From NCBI GenBank assembly GCA_944321705.1, contig CALUMG010000012.1:1-64000 (forward strand): 64,000 nt of DNA, read 5' to 3'. This DNA comes from an uncultured Muribaculaceae bacterium. GTDB lineage: Bacteria; Bacteroidota; Bacteroidia; Bacteroidales; Muribaculaceae. Positions 17,316-27,820 of the stretch are shown piece after piece. The translations under genes were made by a program, and so were the position numbers. The notes below the pieces were generated by a model. The model had not been told where the DNA came from and did not search any database. It worked only from the letters and a program-made list of their open reading frames with translations. How positions within the stretch are numbered: the stretch's first letter is position 1; each line of letters starts with the position of its first letter.

Positions 17316-18578
17316 ATGTTGTACTATCTATTCCAATATTTGGAACAAATTGATGTTCCGGGAGCGCGATTGATGAATTACTTGACATTCCGCTCAGGAA
17401 TGGCGTTGATATTGTCATTGTTCATTGCAATGGTGATAGGACGCCGCATAATCGACAAACTCCAGTTGATGCAGGTGGGCGAGATTGTAAGGAACCTCGG
17501 TCTTGAAGGGCAGATGAGCAAGAAAGGCACACCCACAATGGGCGGAATCATCATAATAATTTCGATTCTTGTGCCATGCCTGCTTGTCGGCAAGCTCGAT
17601 AATATATACATGATACTGATGCTCGTGTCGACCATATGGCTGGGTACGCTCGGTTTTGCCGACGATTATATAAAGATTGCGCATCACGACAAGGACGGAT
17701 TGAAAGGAAAATTCAAGATAATAGGGCAAGTGGGTCTCGGACTTATAGTAGGCTTGACAATGTACTTGAGCCCCGACATCGTTATGAGGGAAAACATAGA
17801 AGTATATGATCAAGTGAACGAGGAGGTCGTAATCGAGCATAAGAATGAGGATATAAAGGCAGCGCAAACGACTATTCCGTTTGTCAAGAACAACAACTTC
17901 GATTATTCGAGCCTCACCAAGTGGATGGGTGACCATGCAGAGACCGGCGGCTGGATTGTATTTATTCTCGTCACAATATTTGTTGTCGCAGCCGTAAGCA
18001 ATGGAGCCAATCTCACAGACGGCCTTGACGGCCTTGCCACAGGGACATCGGCCATAATAGGCGTGGCACTTGCCATCATGTGTTATTTGGGTGGCAATGT
18101 CATCTATTCGTCATATCTTAATATAATGTATATACCCGATAGCTCCGAACTTGTCGTGTTTGCCGCCGCATTTATCGGAGCCACAATAGGGTTCTTGTGG
18201 TATAACTCGTTCCCGGCTCAAGTTTTCATGGGCGATACGGGCAGTCTTACTCTTGGCGGCATAATAGCAGTGTTCGCCATATTGATACGCAAGGAATTGC
18301 TTATCCCAATTTTGTGCGCGATTTTCTTTATAGAAGATTTGTCGGTGATGTTGCAAGTGGCATATTTCAAGTATACCAAGAAACGCACAGGCATCGGCCG
18401 AAGGATATTTAAGATGACACCGCTCCATCATCATTTTCAAGTTCAAGGCAATTCGGGTGTAGACGCGCTCATCCAGCGACCCATAAGGGCAATTCCCGAG
18501 TCGAAGATAGTGATGCGGTTTTTCATAGTGGCGATATTTCTCGCTGTAATAACATTTGTGACATTAAAAATAAGATGA
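17316..18578 (+). CDS. mraY: Phospho-N-acetylmuramoyl-pentapeptide transferase
   Basis: 420 residues, about ten membrane helices. It transfers phospho-MurNAc-pentapeptide to undecaprenyl phosphate to make lipid I. The three family motifs are visible: KKGTPTMGGI then FADDYIK, NLTDGLDGLATG, and MGDTGSLTLGG, with the PLHHHFQ loop near the C-terminus. An insert of about 45 charged residues (MRENIEVYDQVNEEVVIEHK, near 155-200), longer than in Escherichia coli MraY, is typical of Bacteroidetes versions. The last four bases overlap the murD start. Confidence 0.97.
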   Translation: MLYYLFQYLEQIDVPGARLMNYLTFRSGMALILSLFIAMVIGRRIIDKLQLMQVGEIVRNLGLEGQMSKKGTPTMGGIIIIISILVPCLLVGKLDNIYMILMLVSTIWLGTLGFADDYIKIAHHDKDGLKGKFKIIGQVGLGLIVGLTMYLSPDIVMRENIEVYDQVNEEVVIEHKNEDIKAAQTTIPFVKNNNFDYSSLTKWMGDHAETGGWIVFILVTIFVVAAVSNGANLTDGLDGLATGTSAIIGVALAIMCYLGGNVIYSSYLNIMYIPDSSELVVFAAAFIGATIGFLWYNSFPAQVFMGDTGSLTLGGIIAVFAILIRKELLIPILCAIFFIEDLSVMLQVAYFKYTKKRTGIGRRIFKMTPLHHHFQVQGNSGVDALIQRPIRAIPESKIVMRFFIVAIFLAVITFVTLKIR

Positions 18579-19927
18579 TTATGGGAGACAAGAAACGTAT
18601 AGTTGTATTGGGTGGAGGTGAAAGCGGCGTGGGTGCTGCTGTCCTTGCACAGGTAAAAGGCTTTGATGTTTTTTTGTCCGACATGGGAACAATTGCTCCC
18701 AAGTACAAGGAGAAACTCGATGAGTTCCATGTGGAATGGGAAGAAGGCAAGCACACGCAAGAACGAATTTTATGTGCCGACGAAGTGGTAAAAAGTCCGG
18801 GTATTCCAAACGATGCTCCTGTTATTGTTAAATTGAAAAGCAAGAACATCCCGGTCATATCCGAGATAGAGTTTGCCGGTCGATACACCGATGCCAAGAT
18901 GGTGTGTATTACCGGAAGTAACGGTAAGACCACGACGACACTTCTTACATATCATATATTGAAAAAGGCCGGCCTTGACGTGGGGCTTGCCGGCAATGTG
19001 GGCCGTAGTCTTGCTTATCAGGTGGCCACGGAACATCACGACGTGTATGTGATAGAATTGAGTAGTTTCCAGCTCGATAACATGTATGAATTCAAGGCCA
19101 ACATAGCCGTGTTGCTCAACATAACTCCAGACCATCTTGACCGTTACGACCACAAAATGGAAAATTATGTTGCAGCCAAGTTCAGAATATTGCAAAACCA
19201 GACCGGTGAAGACTCGTTCATTTTTTGGGAGAATGACCCTATTATCGCAGCGCAATTAAAGCGACTGAATGTAGAGGCTCGAATGTACCCGTTCTCGGAA
19301 AATTGTGACACCGAGGCCGCGGCTTATGTCGACAATGAGACTGTCGTGTTGAAGGATAACGGAGATTTGTTGCGAATAAACAAGAGTGACCTTGCATTGA
19401 AAGGATTGCACAATATTTTCAACTCCATGGCGGCTGGATTGTCGGCTGCGATACTCGACATAAAAAAAGATGTGATACGCGGTGCGCTTGAGGACTTTGA
19501 AGCCGTGGAACACAGACTTGAGTATGTGAGAACAGTCGATGGCGTGAGATATGTGAATGATTCCAAGGCCACAAATGTCAATTCATGCTGGTATGCCCTT
19601 GAAAGCATGAATACTCCCGTTGTGCTTATACTGGGAGGCAAGGACAAGGGTAATGATTACAGCGAAATAGAAGAATTTGTCAAGAAGAAGGTAAGAGCCA
19701 TCGTTTGCCTTGGTGTGGATAACCGCAAATTGCATGAATTCTTTGAAGGAAAAGTTCCTGTGATGGAAGATGCCGGCAGCATGGAAGAAGCTGTGGCCAA
19801 GTGCCGCAAACTTGCGATGGATGGCGACACGGTGTTATTGTCCCCATGCTGTGCAAGTTTTGACTTGTTCAAGAGCTATGAAGATCGCGGGCATCAGTTT
19901 AAGGCTTGCGTCAAAGCTTTGAAATGA
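18575..19927 (+). CDS. murD: UDP-MurNAc-L-alanine:D-glutamate ligase
   Basis: 450 residues. It adds D-glutamate, the second stem residue. The N-terminal UDP-binding GGGESGVGAA, the P-loop GSNGKTTTT (near residue 112), NITPDHLDRYD and NDSKATN motifs are all present. It starts with an ATGA overlap with mraY; a second ATG six bases on is also possible. Translational coupling with mraY is likely. Confidence 0.97.
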   Translation: MIMGDKKRIVVLGGGESGVGAAVLAQVKGFDVFLSDMGTIAPKYKEKLDEFHVEWEEGKHTQERILCADEVVKSPGIPNDAPVIVKLKSKNIPVISEIEFAGRYTDAKMVCITGSNGKTTTTLLTYHILKKAGLDVGLAGNVGRSLAYQVATEHHDVYVIELSSFQLDNMYEFKANIAVLLNITPDHLDRYDHKMENYVAAKFRILQNQTGEDSFIFWENDPIIAAQLKRLNVEARMYPFSENCDTEAAAYVDNETVVLKDNGDLLRINKSDLALKGLHNIFNSMAAGLSAAILDIKKDVIRGALEDFEAVEHRLEYVRTVDGVRYVNDSKATNVNSCWYALESMNTPVVLILGGKDKGNDYSEIEEFVKKKVRAIVCLGVDNRKLHEFFEGKVPVMEDAGSMEEAVAKCRKLAMDGDTVLLSPCCASFDLFKSYEDRGHQFKACVKALK

Positions 19928-19966
19928 GATATTTACAATTATATATAAAATCGTAGAGAGCATAGG

Positions 19967-21310
19967 ATGAAGAACAGTGGTACCGGCAATGTGAAAGTTG
20001 CCGAGAAAAACAAAAATCATGGCGATCCTTGGATTTGGGGCATATACTTCATGTTATGCTTCATCTCGGTTCTTGAGGCATATAGTGCTTCGAGCCAGAT
20101 GATTGGGTCTTCGGGAGTTTTCGGTCCGCTAATAAAACATGCCGGCACACTGCTGGCAGGTGGCGTGGTGCTGTTCGTAGTCCAGCATTTTTCTTACGAG
20201 AAAATAATTCCATGGATACCTGTGGCCATCGTGCTCACCATAGCTTCGATGATATATGTGCTGTTCAAGGGCGATTATGTGAACGGAGCATTGCGTTCAT
20301 TTTCAGTCATGGGCGTGTCGGTGCAACCGTCGGAGATTGCCAAACTTGTAGTGGTGGCAGCGGTGTCATGGATAATGTCGCGATATCAGATGCCGGGAGG
20401 CGTAAAGACTGTCGGCGTAGTGTTTAGCGCAATCATTGTGCTGGTGTTTGGAGGCTTGACGTACAGCCAAGGATTTACAAATACGGCAATATTGATGGGC
20501 ATCAGTCTTGCGATGTTGCTAATAGGCGGCATACAGATAAAAAAATTCTTGCTTGTGCTTGTCTTTTATATGATTGCAGCTTTATGCTACTTTGGATATT
20601 CGCATATTAAGGAAAAAGCCGAGTCGGCAGAACAACCAGATTCGGGAATTGCAGTGGAGCAGATAATGAGCAGTGCCACTGTGGCCGATGAGGCAGTAAA
20701 AAAGGATAATCGTGTCACGGTGGATCGCAGCGGCACGCGTTCAAAGCGTCTTGCTCGTTTCGACTGGAATGAAGACAGCTGCCTGAATCATCCGTTGACA
20801 AGTGAATACTTGCAGGAACAATATGCCTACATGGCACGAGCGCATGGCGGAATATGGGGCGTGCTGCCCGGCAATTCGAGGGAATGCAGCCGGTTGCCTC
20901 TTTCGTTCTCCGATTATATTTATTCCATAATAGTGGAGGAACTCGGGCTGGCTGGTGGCATATTCGTCCTTGTACTCTATCTTGCGTTGCTGGCGCGTGC
21001 AGTGACGATTGTGTTTAAATGCAAACGTGCATTTCCGGCCTTGCTCATCATGGGAATGGCCGTGATGATAACTGTGCAGGCATTGTCGCACATAGCGATA
21101 AATTGCGGAGCCGTCCCTATTTCGGGACAGCCGTTGCCGCTTATTTCTTCCGGAGGTTCGGCCATAATGGTGATAAACATAGCTTTCGGAATCATGATAA
21201 GTGTCAGCAAGTTTGCCGTTACAAGCAATTCATCGGGCAAGACGGATGCCGGGAAAAGGAAAGGTTCCACATCCAAGGTCTTGGAGGCTGAGAACCCTAC
21301 ACAGATTTAA
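19967..21310 (+). CDS. ftsW: Septal SEDS glycosyltransferase FtsW
   Basis: 447 residues with about ten membrane helices. It polymerises lipid II glycan strands at the septum with FtsI. SEDS motifs are visible: VQPSEIAKLVVV near residue 118 and PISGQPLPLISSGGSAIM near 385. A large charged insert (residues about 215-280) lies in the periplasmic loop, and HGGIWGVLPGNSRE follows it. The C-terminal tail is Ser/Lys-rich. It lies between murD and murG, in the normal dcw order. Confidence 0.95.
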   Translation: MKNSGTGNVKVAEKNKNHGDPWIWGIYFMLCFISVLEAYSASSQMIGSSGVFGPLIKHAGTLLAGGVVLFVVQHFSYEKIIPWIPVAIVLTIASMIYVLFKGDYVNGALRSFSVMGVSVQPSEIAKLVVVAAVSWIMSRYQMPGGVKTVGVVFSAIIVLVFGGLTYSQGFTNTAILMGISLAMLLIGGIQIKKFLLVLVFYMIAALCYFGYSHIKEKAESAEQPDSGIAVEQIMSSATVADEAVKKDNRVTVDRSGTRSKRLARFDWNEDSCLNHPLTSEYLQEQYAYMARAHGGIWGVLPGNSRECSRLPLSFSDYIYSIIVEELGLAGGIFVLVLYLALLARAVTIVFKCKRAFPALLIMGMAVMITVQALSHIAINCGAVPISGQPLPLISSGGSAIMVINIAFGIMISVSKFAVTSNSSGKTDAGKRKGSTSKVLEAENPTQI

Positions 21311-21349
21311 CAACAGTTTTAATTTTGCGAAACGATGATGGGAAATGTC

Positions 21350-22462
21350 ATGAAAAAGGTATTGATAAGCGGAGGTGGCACAGGAGGCCACATTTTCCCT
21401 GCAATATCCATAGCAAATGAAATAAAACGACGCAACCCCGACACTGAAATATTGTTTGTCGGAGCTGAGAATCGCATGGAGATGGAGAAAGTGCCTGCTG
21501 CGGGTTATAAGATAATTGGCCTGCCTGTGTGCGGATTTGACAGAAAACATTTATTCAAGAATGTGAAAGTGCTGTTCAAATTGTTCAAGAGCATGCGCAT
21601 GGCTCGCAAGATATTGAAAGATTTTTCACCATGCATGGCTGTCGGAGTGGGCGGATATGCAAGCGGTCCAATGTTGAAAGCCGCACAAAAGATGCATATA
21701 CCCACACTCATACAAGAGCAAAATTCCTATGCAGGCGTGACAAATAAATTGCTCGCAGCCAAGGCTGATGCCATCTGTGTCGCTTATGACGGAATGGAAC
21801 GTTTCTTCCCGCAGGAAAAGATTGTTAAAACAGGTAATCCCGTGCGTCGAAATCTCATTGAGTGTGCGTTGTCGCGCGATGAAGCGATAACCCGGCTCGG
21901 GCTTGACCCGGCAAAAAAAACGATTCTTGTCGTGGGTGGAAGCCTTGGAGCAAAAACAATCAATGAAGGAATCAAGGCCGGCCTCAGATTATTAGGTGAA
22001 AAAAGCGACAATTTGCAGGTGATATGGCAAACGGGAAAGTATTATGATGCCGATACTCGTGAAGCTCTTGAGCGTTCAAAGGTGAAGAATGTGTTGAGAA
22101 TGCCATTTATCGCCGACATGGATGTGGCTTATCGGGCGGCCGATCTCGTGGTGGGTCGTGCCGGTGCAAGTTCCATTTCTGAGTTGCAATTGCTCGGCAA
22201 GCCATCTATACTTGTTCCTTCGCCCAATGTGGCCGAAGACCATCAAACTAAGAACGCCATGGCCCTTGTTGACAAGAAAGCGGCGTTGATGATACGCGAC
22301 GTTGATGCTGTCAATGTCCTTGTTGGAAAAATGATTGACACGGTGCTTGACGATGAATTGTTGTCGTCGTTGTCGGCCAATGTGGCCGGCATGGCATTGC
22401 CCGATGCGGCAGGACACATCGTGGATTGCATGGAGTCGATATTGAAAGGCAGTAGTAAATAA
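21350..22462 (+). CDS. murG: UDP-GlcNAc:lipid I N-acetylglucosaminyltransferase
   Basis: 370 residues from the ATG at 21350, chosen because the domain begins at once with KKVLISGGGTGGHIFPA; ATGs at 21335 and 21338 are in frame. It converts lipid I to lipid II at the inner face of the membrane. The N-terminal glycine-rich loop, GGYASGP, QEQNSYAGVTNK and the UDP-GlcNAc-binding GRAGASSISELQLLGKP are intact. Normal length. Confidence 0.96.
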   Translation: MKKVLISGGGTGGHIFPAISIANEIKRRNPDTEILFVGAENRMEMEKVPAAGYKIIGLPVCGFDRKHLFKNVKVLFKLFKSMRMARKILKDFSPCMAVGVGGYASGPMLKAAQKMHIPTLIQEQNSYAGVTNKLLAAKADAICVAYDGMERFFPQEKIVKTGNPVRRNLIECALSRDEAITRLGLDPAKKTILVVGGSLGAKTINEGIKAGLRLLGEKSDNLQVIWQTGKYYDADTREALERSKVKNVLRMPFIADMDVAYRAADLVVGRAGASSISELQLLGKPSILVPSPNVAEDHQTKNAMALVDKKAALMIRDVDAVNVLVGKMIDTVLDDELLSSLSANVAGMALPDAAGHIVDCMESILKGSSK

Positions 22463-22494
22463 TGAAATGTGAATTGTAAAGAAAGTTATACAAG

Positions 22495-23874
22495 ATGATG
22501 CAATTTGATTCATTATATTTTGTGGGTGCAGGTGGCATAGGAATGGCCGCCCTTGAACGTTATTACCTTGCAAAAGGGTACAGAGTGGCAGGTTATGACT
22601 TGACTCCAAGCCAGTTGACTTCTCAACTTGCATCAGAAGGAGTGGAAATGTATTATGACGAATCGGCCGACTTGATACCGTCATATTGCCGCGACCCGAA
22701 GAAAACACTGGTTGTATATACACCGGCAGTTCCCGAAACTCATGCAGGATTGCGATATTTCAGGGAAAATGGTTTTGAAGTGGTCAAGCGCGCGCAATTG
22801 CTTGGAATCATAACTCATAACTCGCTCGGGCTGTGTTTTTCGGGGACTCATGGCAAAACAACCACTTCGAGCATGGCAGCACACATATTGAACACATCGC
22901 CAATAGGCTGCAATGCATTTCTCGGCGGAGTGTTGCGTAATTACGGAAGCAATCTGCTTTTAAGCGATAAAAGTGATTATACGGTGATAGAAGCCGATGA
23001 ATTTGACAGGTCTTTTCATTGGCTGAGTCCTTATATTGCCGTGGTGACTGCCACCGATCCCGACCATTTGGACATATACGGGACCGAAGAGGCTTATTTG
23101 GAAAGTTTCGCCCATTTCACCGAATTAATCAAACCCGGAGGATGCCTTATAATGCACACCGGCTTGAAAATGAAACCTCGTGTGAACGACAACGTGAAGA
23201 TTTACACTTATTCCAAGGAAGAGGGCGATTTTCATGCAGCAAACATAAGGAAAGGTAACGGTGAAATCGTGTTTGACTTCATTGGCCCCGATATCGAGGT
23301 TAGAGATATAAATCTTGGAGTACCTGTCGACATAAATATTGAAAACGCTGTTGCGGCCATGGCCGTATGCCATTTGGCAGGAGTCGAGGGTGATGACATG
23401 CGTCGGGCTATGGCTTCATTCCAAGGAGCCAAGCGCCGGTTTGAATTCTGGCTGAAGGAGCCGGGACCGAAAGGGAAAGTCGTGATTGACGATTATGCCC
23501 ACCATCCCGATGAGTTGAAAGCCAGCATACGTTCGGTGAGAGATCTTTATCCCGACAGGAAACTGACGGTGATATTTCAGCCGCATCTGTACAGCCGCAC
23601 ACGGGATTTCGCCCCACAATTTGCCGAGGCGTTGTCTCTTGCCGATGAGGTGATTTTGCTTGACATATATCCAGCTCGCGAGAAACCGATTCCGGGAGTC
23701 ACGTCCGAGATTATTTTCAAAGATATAAAATGCCCGTACAAAGCAATTTGCGACAAGGCAAATTTGATTAGTACGATTAAAAATTATAATTTTGATGTGT
23801 TATTGACAGCAGGTGCAGGTGACATATGTAACTATCTTCCTGCGATTTGCGAAATCATAAAAGATAAACATTGA
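22495..23874 (+). CDS. murC: UDP-N-acetylmuramate:L-alanine ligase
   Basis: 459 residues. It adds L-alanine, the first stem residue. FVGAGGIGMAALE starts the UDP-binding domain; the P-loop SGTHGKTTTSSM (near residue 118), DPDHLDIYG and DDYAHHPDEL are present. Two ATG codons in tandem (22495, 22498) could start it. The stop overlaps the start of ftsQ. Confidence 0.97.
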   Translation: MMQFDSLYFVGAGGIGMAALERYYLAKGYRVAGYDLTPSQLTSQLASEGVEMYYDESADLIPSYCRDPKKTLVVYTPAVPETHAGLRYFRENGFEVVKRAQLLGIITHNSLGLCFSGTHGKTTTSSMAAHILNTSPIGCNAFLGGVLRNYGSNLLLSDKSDYTVIEADEFDRSFHWLSPYIAVVTATDPDHLDIYGTEEAYLESFAHFTELIKPGGCLIMHTGLKMKPRVNDNVKIYTYSKEEGDFHAANIRKGNGEIVFDFIGPDIEVRDINLGVPVDINIENAVAAMAVCHLAGVEGDDMRRAMASFQGAKRRFEFWLKEPGPKGKVVIDDYAHHPDELKASIRSVRDLYPDRKLTVIFQPHLYSRTRDFAPQFAEALSLADEVILLDIYPAREKPIPGVTSEIIFKDIKCPYKAICDKANLISTIKNYNFDVLLTAGAGDICNYLPAICEIIKDKH

Positions 23875-24794
23875 AACTTCTTGTCAAGAACATATTACTT
23901 ATAGCATGCGTCGCAATGATTGTGGCGGCATCGGTTTGGGCCGACCATAGGTCGAGGCTTGAGTCGTGCCGTGCCGTGGATGTGCACATTGTCAATGATG
24001 ACTCGGTGACATTCATAACACGCAAAGGAATCATGCACGAGTTACACACACACAATGTTTATCCCGAAGGCAAACTTATAACAAGCATAAATACCGAAGA
24101 GATAGAGCGGATACTTGACAAGTGCGATTATCTTGAAAATGTGGAATGCTACATTGCCAATAATGACGAACTTGTAATTGAAGCCCGGCAATTCATGCCA
24201 GTCATGCGAGTATATGACAATGGCGATTCGTCGGTGTATTATGTCAATAGAGCTGGCAAACGGATGGCTGCCGACGGTCGTTATCACATAGATGTGCCTG
24301 TGGTGGAAGGGGATTTTACAGGACGATACCAGCCAACTTCGTTGTTGCCGATGATTGAGCATGTGGCAAGCCATCCCGAACTTGACGAACTTGTCACCAT
24401 GTATTCGGTGAGGGATTCAAACAATGTGTTTATCATTCCGTCGATATGCGGACATGTGGTGAACATGGGAAATGCAAGGGATTTTGAATCAAAGTTCAAA
24501 AAACTCATGTTGTTTTATAAAAAGGTCATGCCGCACAAGGGGTGGAACGCATATTCCGAAATATCGCTCAAGTGGGACTATCAAGTGGTGGGCACTTTAA
24601 GAAGCAAGAAAAAGCCGTATGAAGTGCCTTATGATCCTGAAGAAGATGAACAAGCACCGTCGCTTGAGTCGGTAAACATAAAAGGCCTTGTGGCCGATAC
24701 CGGAGATTCTTCATCGAACGAAAAGAAAGAATCGCCATCCGGGAACGAAGGCATGAGCGCAAGTTCACGAGTCAAGAAGGCTTTTACCGATTGA
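23871..24794 (+). CDS. ftsQ: Cell-division protein FtsQ
   Basis: 307 residues. One N-terminal membrane helix (NILLIACVAMIVAASVWA) is followed by a periplasmic region that would hold a POTRA domain (residues about 38-105) and the FtsQ beta domain. A charged, low-complexity tail ends the protein. The start is a TTG inside a TTGA overlap with the murC stop; no ATG occurs until residue 16, inside the membrane helix, so TTG is favoured. It recruits FtsL and FtsB-type partners to the septum. Confidence 0.88.
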   Translation: MKLLVKNILLIACVAMIVAASVWADHRSRLESCRAVDVHIVNDDSVTFITRKGIMHELHTHNVYPEGKLITSINTEEIERILDKCDYLENVECYIANNDELVIEARQFMPVMRVYDNGDSSVYYVNRAGKRMAADGRYHIDVPVVEGDFTGRYQPTSLLPMIEHVASHPELDELVTMYSVRDSNNVFIIPSICGHVVNMGNARDFESKFKKLMLFYKKVMPHKGWNAYSEISLKWDYQVVGTLRSKKKPYEVPYDPEEDEQAPSLESVNIKGLVADTGDSSSNEKKESPSGNEGMSASSRVKKAFTD

Positions 24795-24851
24795 TGGTGA
24801 AAAAGGTGTGTCGATTTAAACAGAATATATTGAGAAAGCAAAAATATAGTT

Positions 24852-26240
24852 ATGGAAAGCAAGCAGTATGTCGTAGCATTGGAAATAAGCAGTTCCAAAA
24901 TTGTTGGCGTGGTAGGGGAGCCTAACACTAACGGAGGAGTGAATGTAGTCGACATTGAAGCCGAGCGAGGTGTCGACTGCGTGAAATATGGGTGCGTGCA
25001 AAATGTGGAAGAGACGAAATTAAGGATAAACCGAGTGATTTCACGCTTGGAGTCGCACATCGCGCCTAAGAAGATAACCGGCGTGTTTGTTGGCATAAGT
25101 GGTCGGTCGGTTCGTAATTATGAAATGCAGTTTTCCACATCATTTGATGAAGAAAGCATGATTACCGAAAATGTCATAGAATCTTTGCGCAAGCGTTTCT
25201 ATTCGGAGGCCGAAGTTCAAGGGGACATTCTCGACGTGATACCATGCCAATACTTTATTGACAATAATGAAACATTGAATCCAATAGGGACATACGGTTC
25301 TTCGATAAAGGTTGTGTTCAACGGCATAATCGCCAAGAGCACGTTGAAAATGAACATTAGGCGTTCGCTCGAATCGCAACAATATGACATAAAGGGTTAT
25401 GTGATAACTCCTCTTGCCGTGGCCGAACAGGTGCTTTCCAATGAAGAACGTCAACTTGGTTGCATGCTTGTCGACTTTGGAGCGGAAACGACAACTGTTT
25501 CAATATATCGCGGTGGCGTGTTGCATTATCTTGTCACATTGCCAATGGGCAGCAGGTTGATAACACGCGACTTGACTAATCTCAACATGCTCGAAGATGC
25601 TGCCGAGGAGATAAAGAAGACAACCGGCAAGGCTATGGCTTCGGAGTCGGGTCGCAGCATTCTTATAGAGGGCATACAGTCGAGCGAGGTCCAAAATTAT
25701 GTTATTTCACGGTCGGAAGAGATTGTTGCAAACATCAACGAGCAAATTTCTTATTCGGGCATACCTCGTGAGCACATCGCAGCCGGCATAGTTCTTGTGG
25801 GTGGCGGGGCATTGCTTAACGGATTTGGCCGTCTGGTGGAGCAAATGACGAAATTGAAAGTGCGTAATGGTGGACTTCCTCCAAGGATAAGATTATATTC
25901 TCAAGCTGCCGGCGGAACAGAATACACCGAGGTCATTTCCATACTTGCCCATGCTGCATCGACGATTGGCGTTAATGACAGTTGTGTTAAAGATCCTGTT
26001 GCTGTTACCGAAGAGGTAGTTGTACCTCCTGTCGAGGAAGAAGAAAAGAAAGACGAGAAGGTGAGCGAAGAGGAAGTTGAGAAGCCTGAAGGAAAAAAGA
26101 TTTCAAACACGGAATCTCACGGTTCAAACAAATTCTTGAGATTTTATCAGAATTTTAAGAAACGGACGACTGAATTGCTTGAAGGAGCAGACGATTCTTT
26201 TGATGACGATGACAACTCTGCTCGCGACAACAGGGAGTAA
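24852..26240 (+). CDS. ftsA: Cell-division ATPase FtsA
   Basis: 462 residues, an actin-fold protein that tethers FtsZ to the membrane. VALEISSSKIVGVVGE is the phosphate-1 loop; GCMLVDFGAETTTVSIYRGG and IVLVGGGALLNGF are the phosphate-2 and adenosine motifs. An acidic linker (VPPVEEEEKKDEKVSEEE) leads to the amphipathic FLRFYQNFKKRTTELL near the end, the likely membrane-targeting helix. It precedes ftsZ by 52 bases. Confidence 0.96.
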   Translation: MESKQYVVALEISSSKIVGVVGEPNTNGGVNVVDIEAERGVDCVKYGCVQNVEETKLRINRVISRLESHIAPKKITGVFVGISGRSVRNYEMQFSTSFDEESMITENVIESLRKRFYSEAEVQGDILDVIPCQYFIDNNETLNPIGTYGSSIKVVFNGIIAKSTLKMNIRRSLESQQYDIKGYVITPLAVAEQVLSNEERQLGCMLVDFGAETTTVSIYRGGVLHYLVTLPMGSRLITRDLTNLNMLEDAAEEIKKTTGKAMASESGRSILIEGIQSSEVQNYVISRSEEIVANINEQISYSGIPREHIAAGIVLVGGGALLNGFGRLVEQMTKLKVRNGGLPPRIRLYSQAAGGTEYTEVISILAHAASTIGVNDSCVKDPVAVTEEVVVPPVEEEEKKDEKVSEEEVEKPEGKKISNTESHGSNKFLRFYQNFKKRTTELLEGADDSFDDDDNSARDNRE

Positions 26241-26292
26241 AAAGCGGGCCTTCGGATAAGAATTTTATTAACAAGAAAGAAAATTGACGACA

Positions 26293-27591
26293 ATGTTTGA
26301 CGATTCAAAGATAATGGACAACGAGCCTAACTTTCAAGAAAAAGAAAGTTATCCGACAATAATAAAGATAATCGGTGTTGGCGGTGGAGGAAACAATGCA
26401 GTCAACCACATGTACGAGCAAAATATAAGCGGCGTGTCGTTTGTCGTTTGTAATACCGACAAGCAGGCGTTGCTTAATTCCCCGGTTCCTAAGAAATTGC
26501 TTTTAGGACCTAATACCACACATGGACTCGGTGCCGGCAACATGCCCGACGTGGCTCGCAATGCCGCCGAAGAAAGTGAAAATGAAATTGCAGGCTTGTT
26601 TGACGATGCAACAAAGATGGTATTCATTACTGCCGGCATGGGTGGCGGTACAGGTACCGGTGCGGCTCCTGTCGTGGCTCGCATAGCTAAAGAAAAAGGC
26701 GTGTTGACCGTGGGCATCGTGACGATTCCGTTCCTTTTTGAAGGAGAGAAGAAAATCATGAAAGCGTTGAAGGGAGCCGAAGAAATGAAACAATTCGTCG
26801 ATGCGCTGATGATAATAAATAACGAGCGGTTGACCGAAATTTATGAAGAACTTGACTTCTTGAATGCGTTCGGCAAGGCCGATGACACGTTGACAACAGC
26901 GGCACGAAGCATCTCGGAACTGATAACAAGCCAAGGTCGCATAAATCTTGACTTTAACGATGTAAACACCACATTGCGCGATGGTGGTGTGGCAATAATC
27001 AGTTCGGGATATGGTGAAGGCGAGCGTCGAATGACCAAGGCCATACGCGACGCATTGAATTCTCCGTTGTTGAAAAACCGCGATGTGTACAGTTCTAAGC
27101 GTATTCTTGTCAACATTTATTTTGCCGAGCAGAAGGAGCATCCGTTTGTCATGAGTGAAATAAAGGAGATGCAGGAATTCATGGCTCAATTTGCTACCGA
27201 AGTGGATGTGATATGGGGTGTCACTGTCGACAATACCCTTGGCTCTAAGATAAAAGTGACAATTCTTGCCGCAGGTTTTGACGTGTCGCTCGGGAAGGAG
27301 ACTTCGGGTCACTCGGATGACGCCCCGAAAGAACCCAAGATAACAATAGAGGAGGTTTATGGCAGTGATGCGGTAGCCCAGACTAATCAAAGCCGCGCCA
27401 AAAATAAATATATGGTGTTGAAACCCGAAGAACTTGATGATGATGCAGTAATATCGGTATTTGAGAAAAATCCGACATTCAAGCGCGGTTCCAAGGTACA
27501 TGTGCCTGTAATTCAGGATTCGGCCGGTGATGAAGATTCCGGCAATTCCACGAAGAACAATGGCAGTGGAAGCAAGAAGATACAATTCTGA
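26293..27591 (+). CDS. ftsZ: Cell-division GTPase FtsZ
   Basis: 432 residues from the ATG at 26293; an in-frame TTG at 26284 is less likely. The tubulin-like GTPase forms the Z ring. GVGGGGNNAVNHM (near residue 28) and the GTP signature GGGTGTGAAPVVA (near 118) are intact, as are NFNDVNTTL-type T7 residues (INLDFNDVNTTLRDGG). A variable acidic linker and a short basic C-terminal peptide end the protein. A strong terminator 29 bases downstream closes the dcw operon. Confidence 0.97.
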   Translation: MFDDSKIMDNEPNFQEKESYPTIIKIIGVGGGGNNAVNHMYEQNISGVSFVVCNTDKQALLNSPVPKKLLLGPNTTHGLGAGNMPDVARNAAEESENEIAGLFDDATKMVFITAGMGGGTGTGAAPVVARIAKEKGVLTVGIVTIPFLFEGEKKIMKALKGAEEMKQFVDALMIINNERLTEIYEELDFLNAFGKADDTLTTAARSISELITSQGRINLDFNDVNTTLRDGGVAIISSGYGEGERRMTKAIRDALNSPLLKNRDVYSSKRILVNIYFAEQKEHPFVMSEIKEMQEFMAQFATEVDVIWGVTVDNTLGSKIKVTILAAGFDVSLGKETSGHSDDAPKEPKITIEEVYGSDAVAQTNQSRAKNKYMVLKPEELDDDAVISVFEKNPTFKRGSKVHVPVIQDSAGDEDSGNSTKNNGSGSKKIQF

Positions 27592-27620
27592 TGCAAAGAC
27601 ACACAGATTGTTTTTTGAAT

Positions 27621-27672
27621 AAACGCTGAGGTGGTTGTCGACAAGATTGGTTTGGCAACCACCTCGGCGTTT
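27621..27672 (+). terminator. Terminator closing the dcw cluster
   Basis: 17-bp stem with one wobble (27621-27637 with 27656-27672), 18-base loop, followed by an AT-rich stretch with TTTTT. It separates ftsZ from the glucan locus. Confidence 0.85.
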
Positions 27673-27820
27673 ACAATTAGTTGTTTTTAATTAGGGACAT
27701 TTACTGAATGGCCCTAATTATTGACCTTTTGCGTGAAAAATGCCACTTTGGGCAATGCGGTGGAAACCAAGGTTCATGAAAGGCTTGTGGTTGATGGTTC
27801 GCTTTTATGCGGTTAATTGT

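Noticed and set aside
26503..27585. 360-codon open frame on the minus strand
   Set aside because: It lies entirely opposite ftsZ, has biased, family-less composition, and no promoter or start context.
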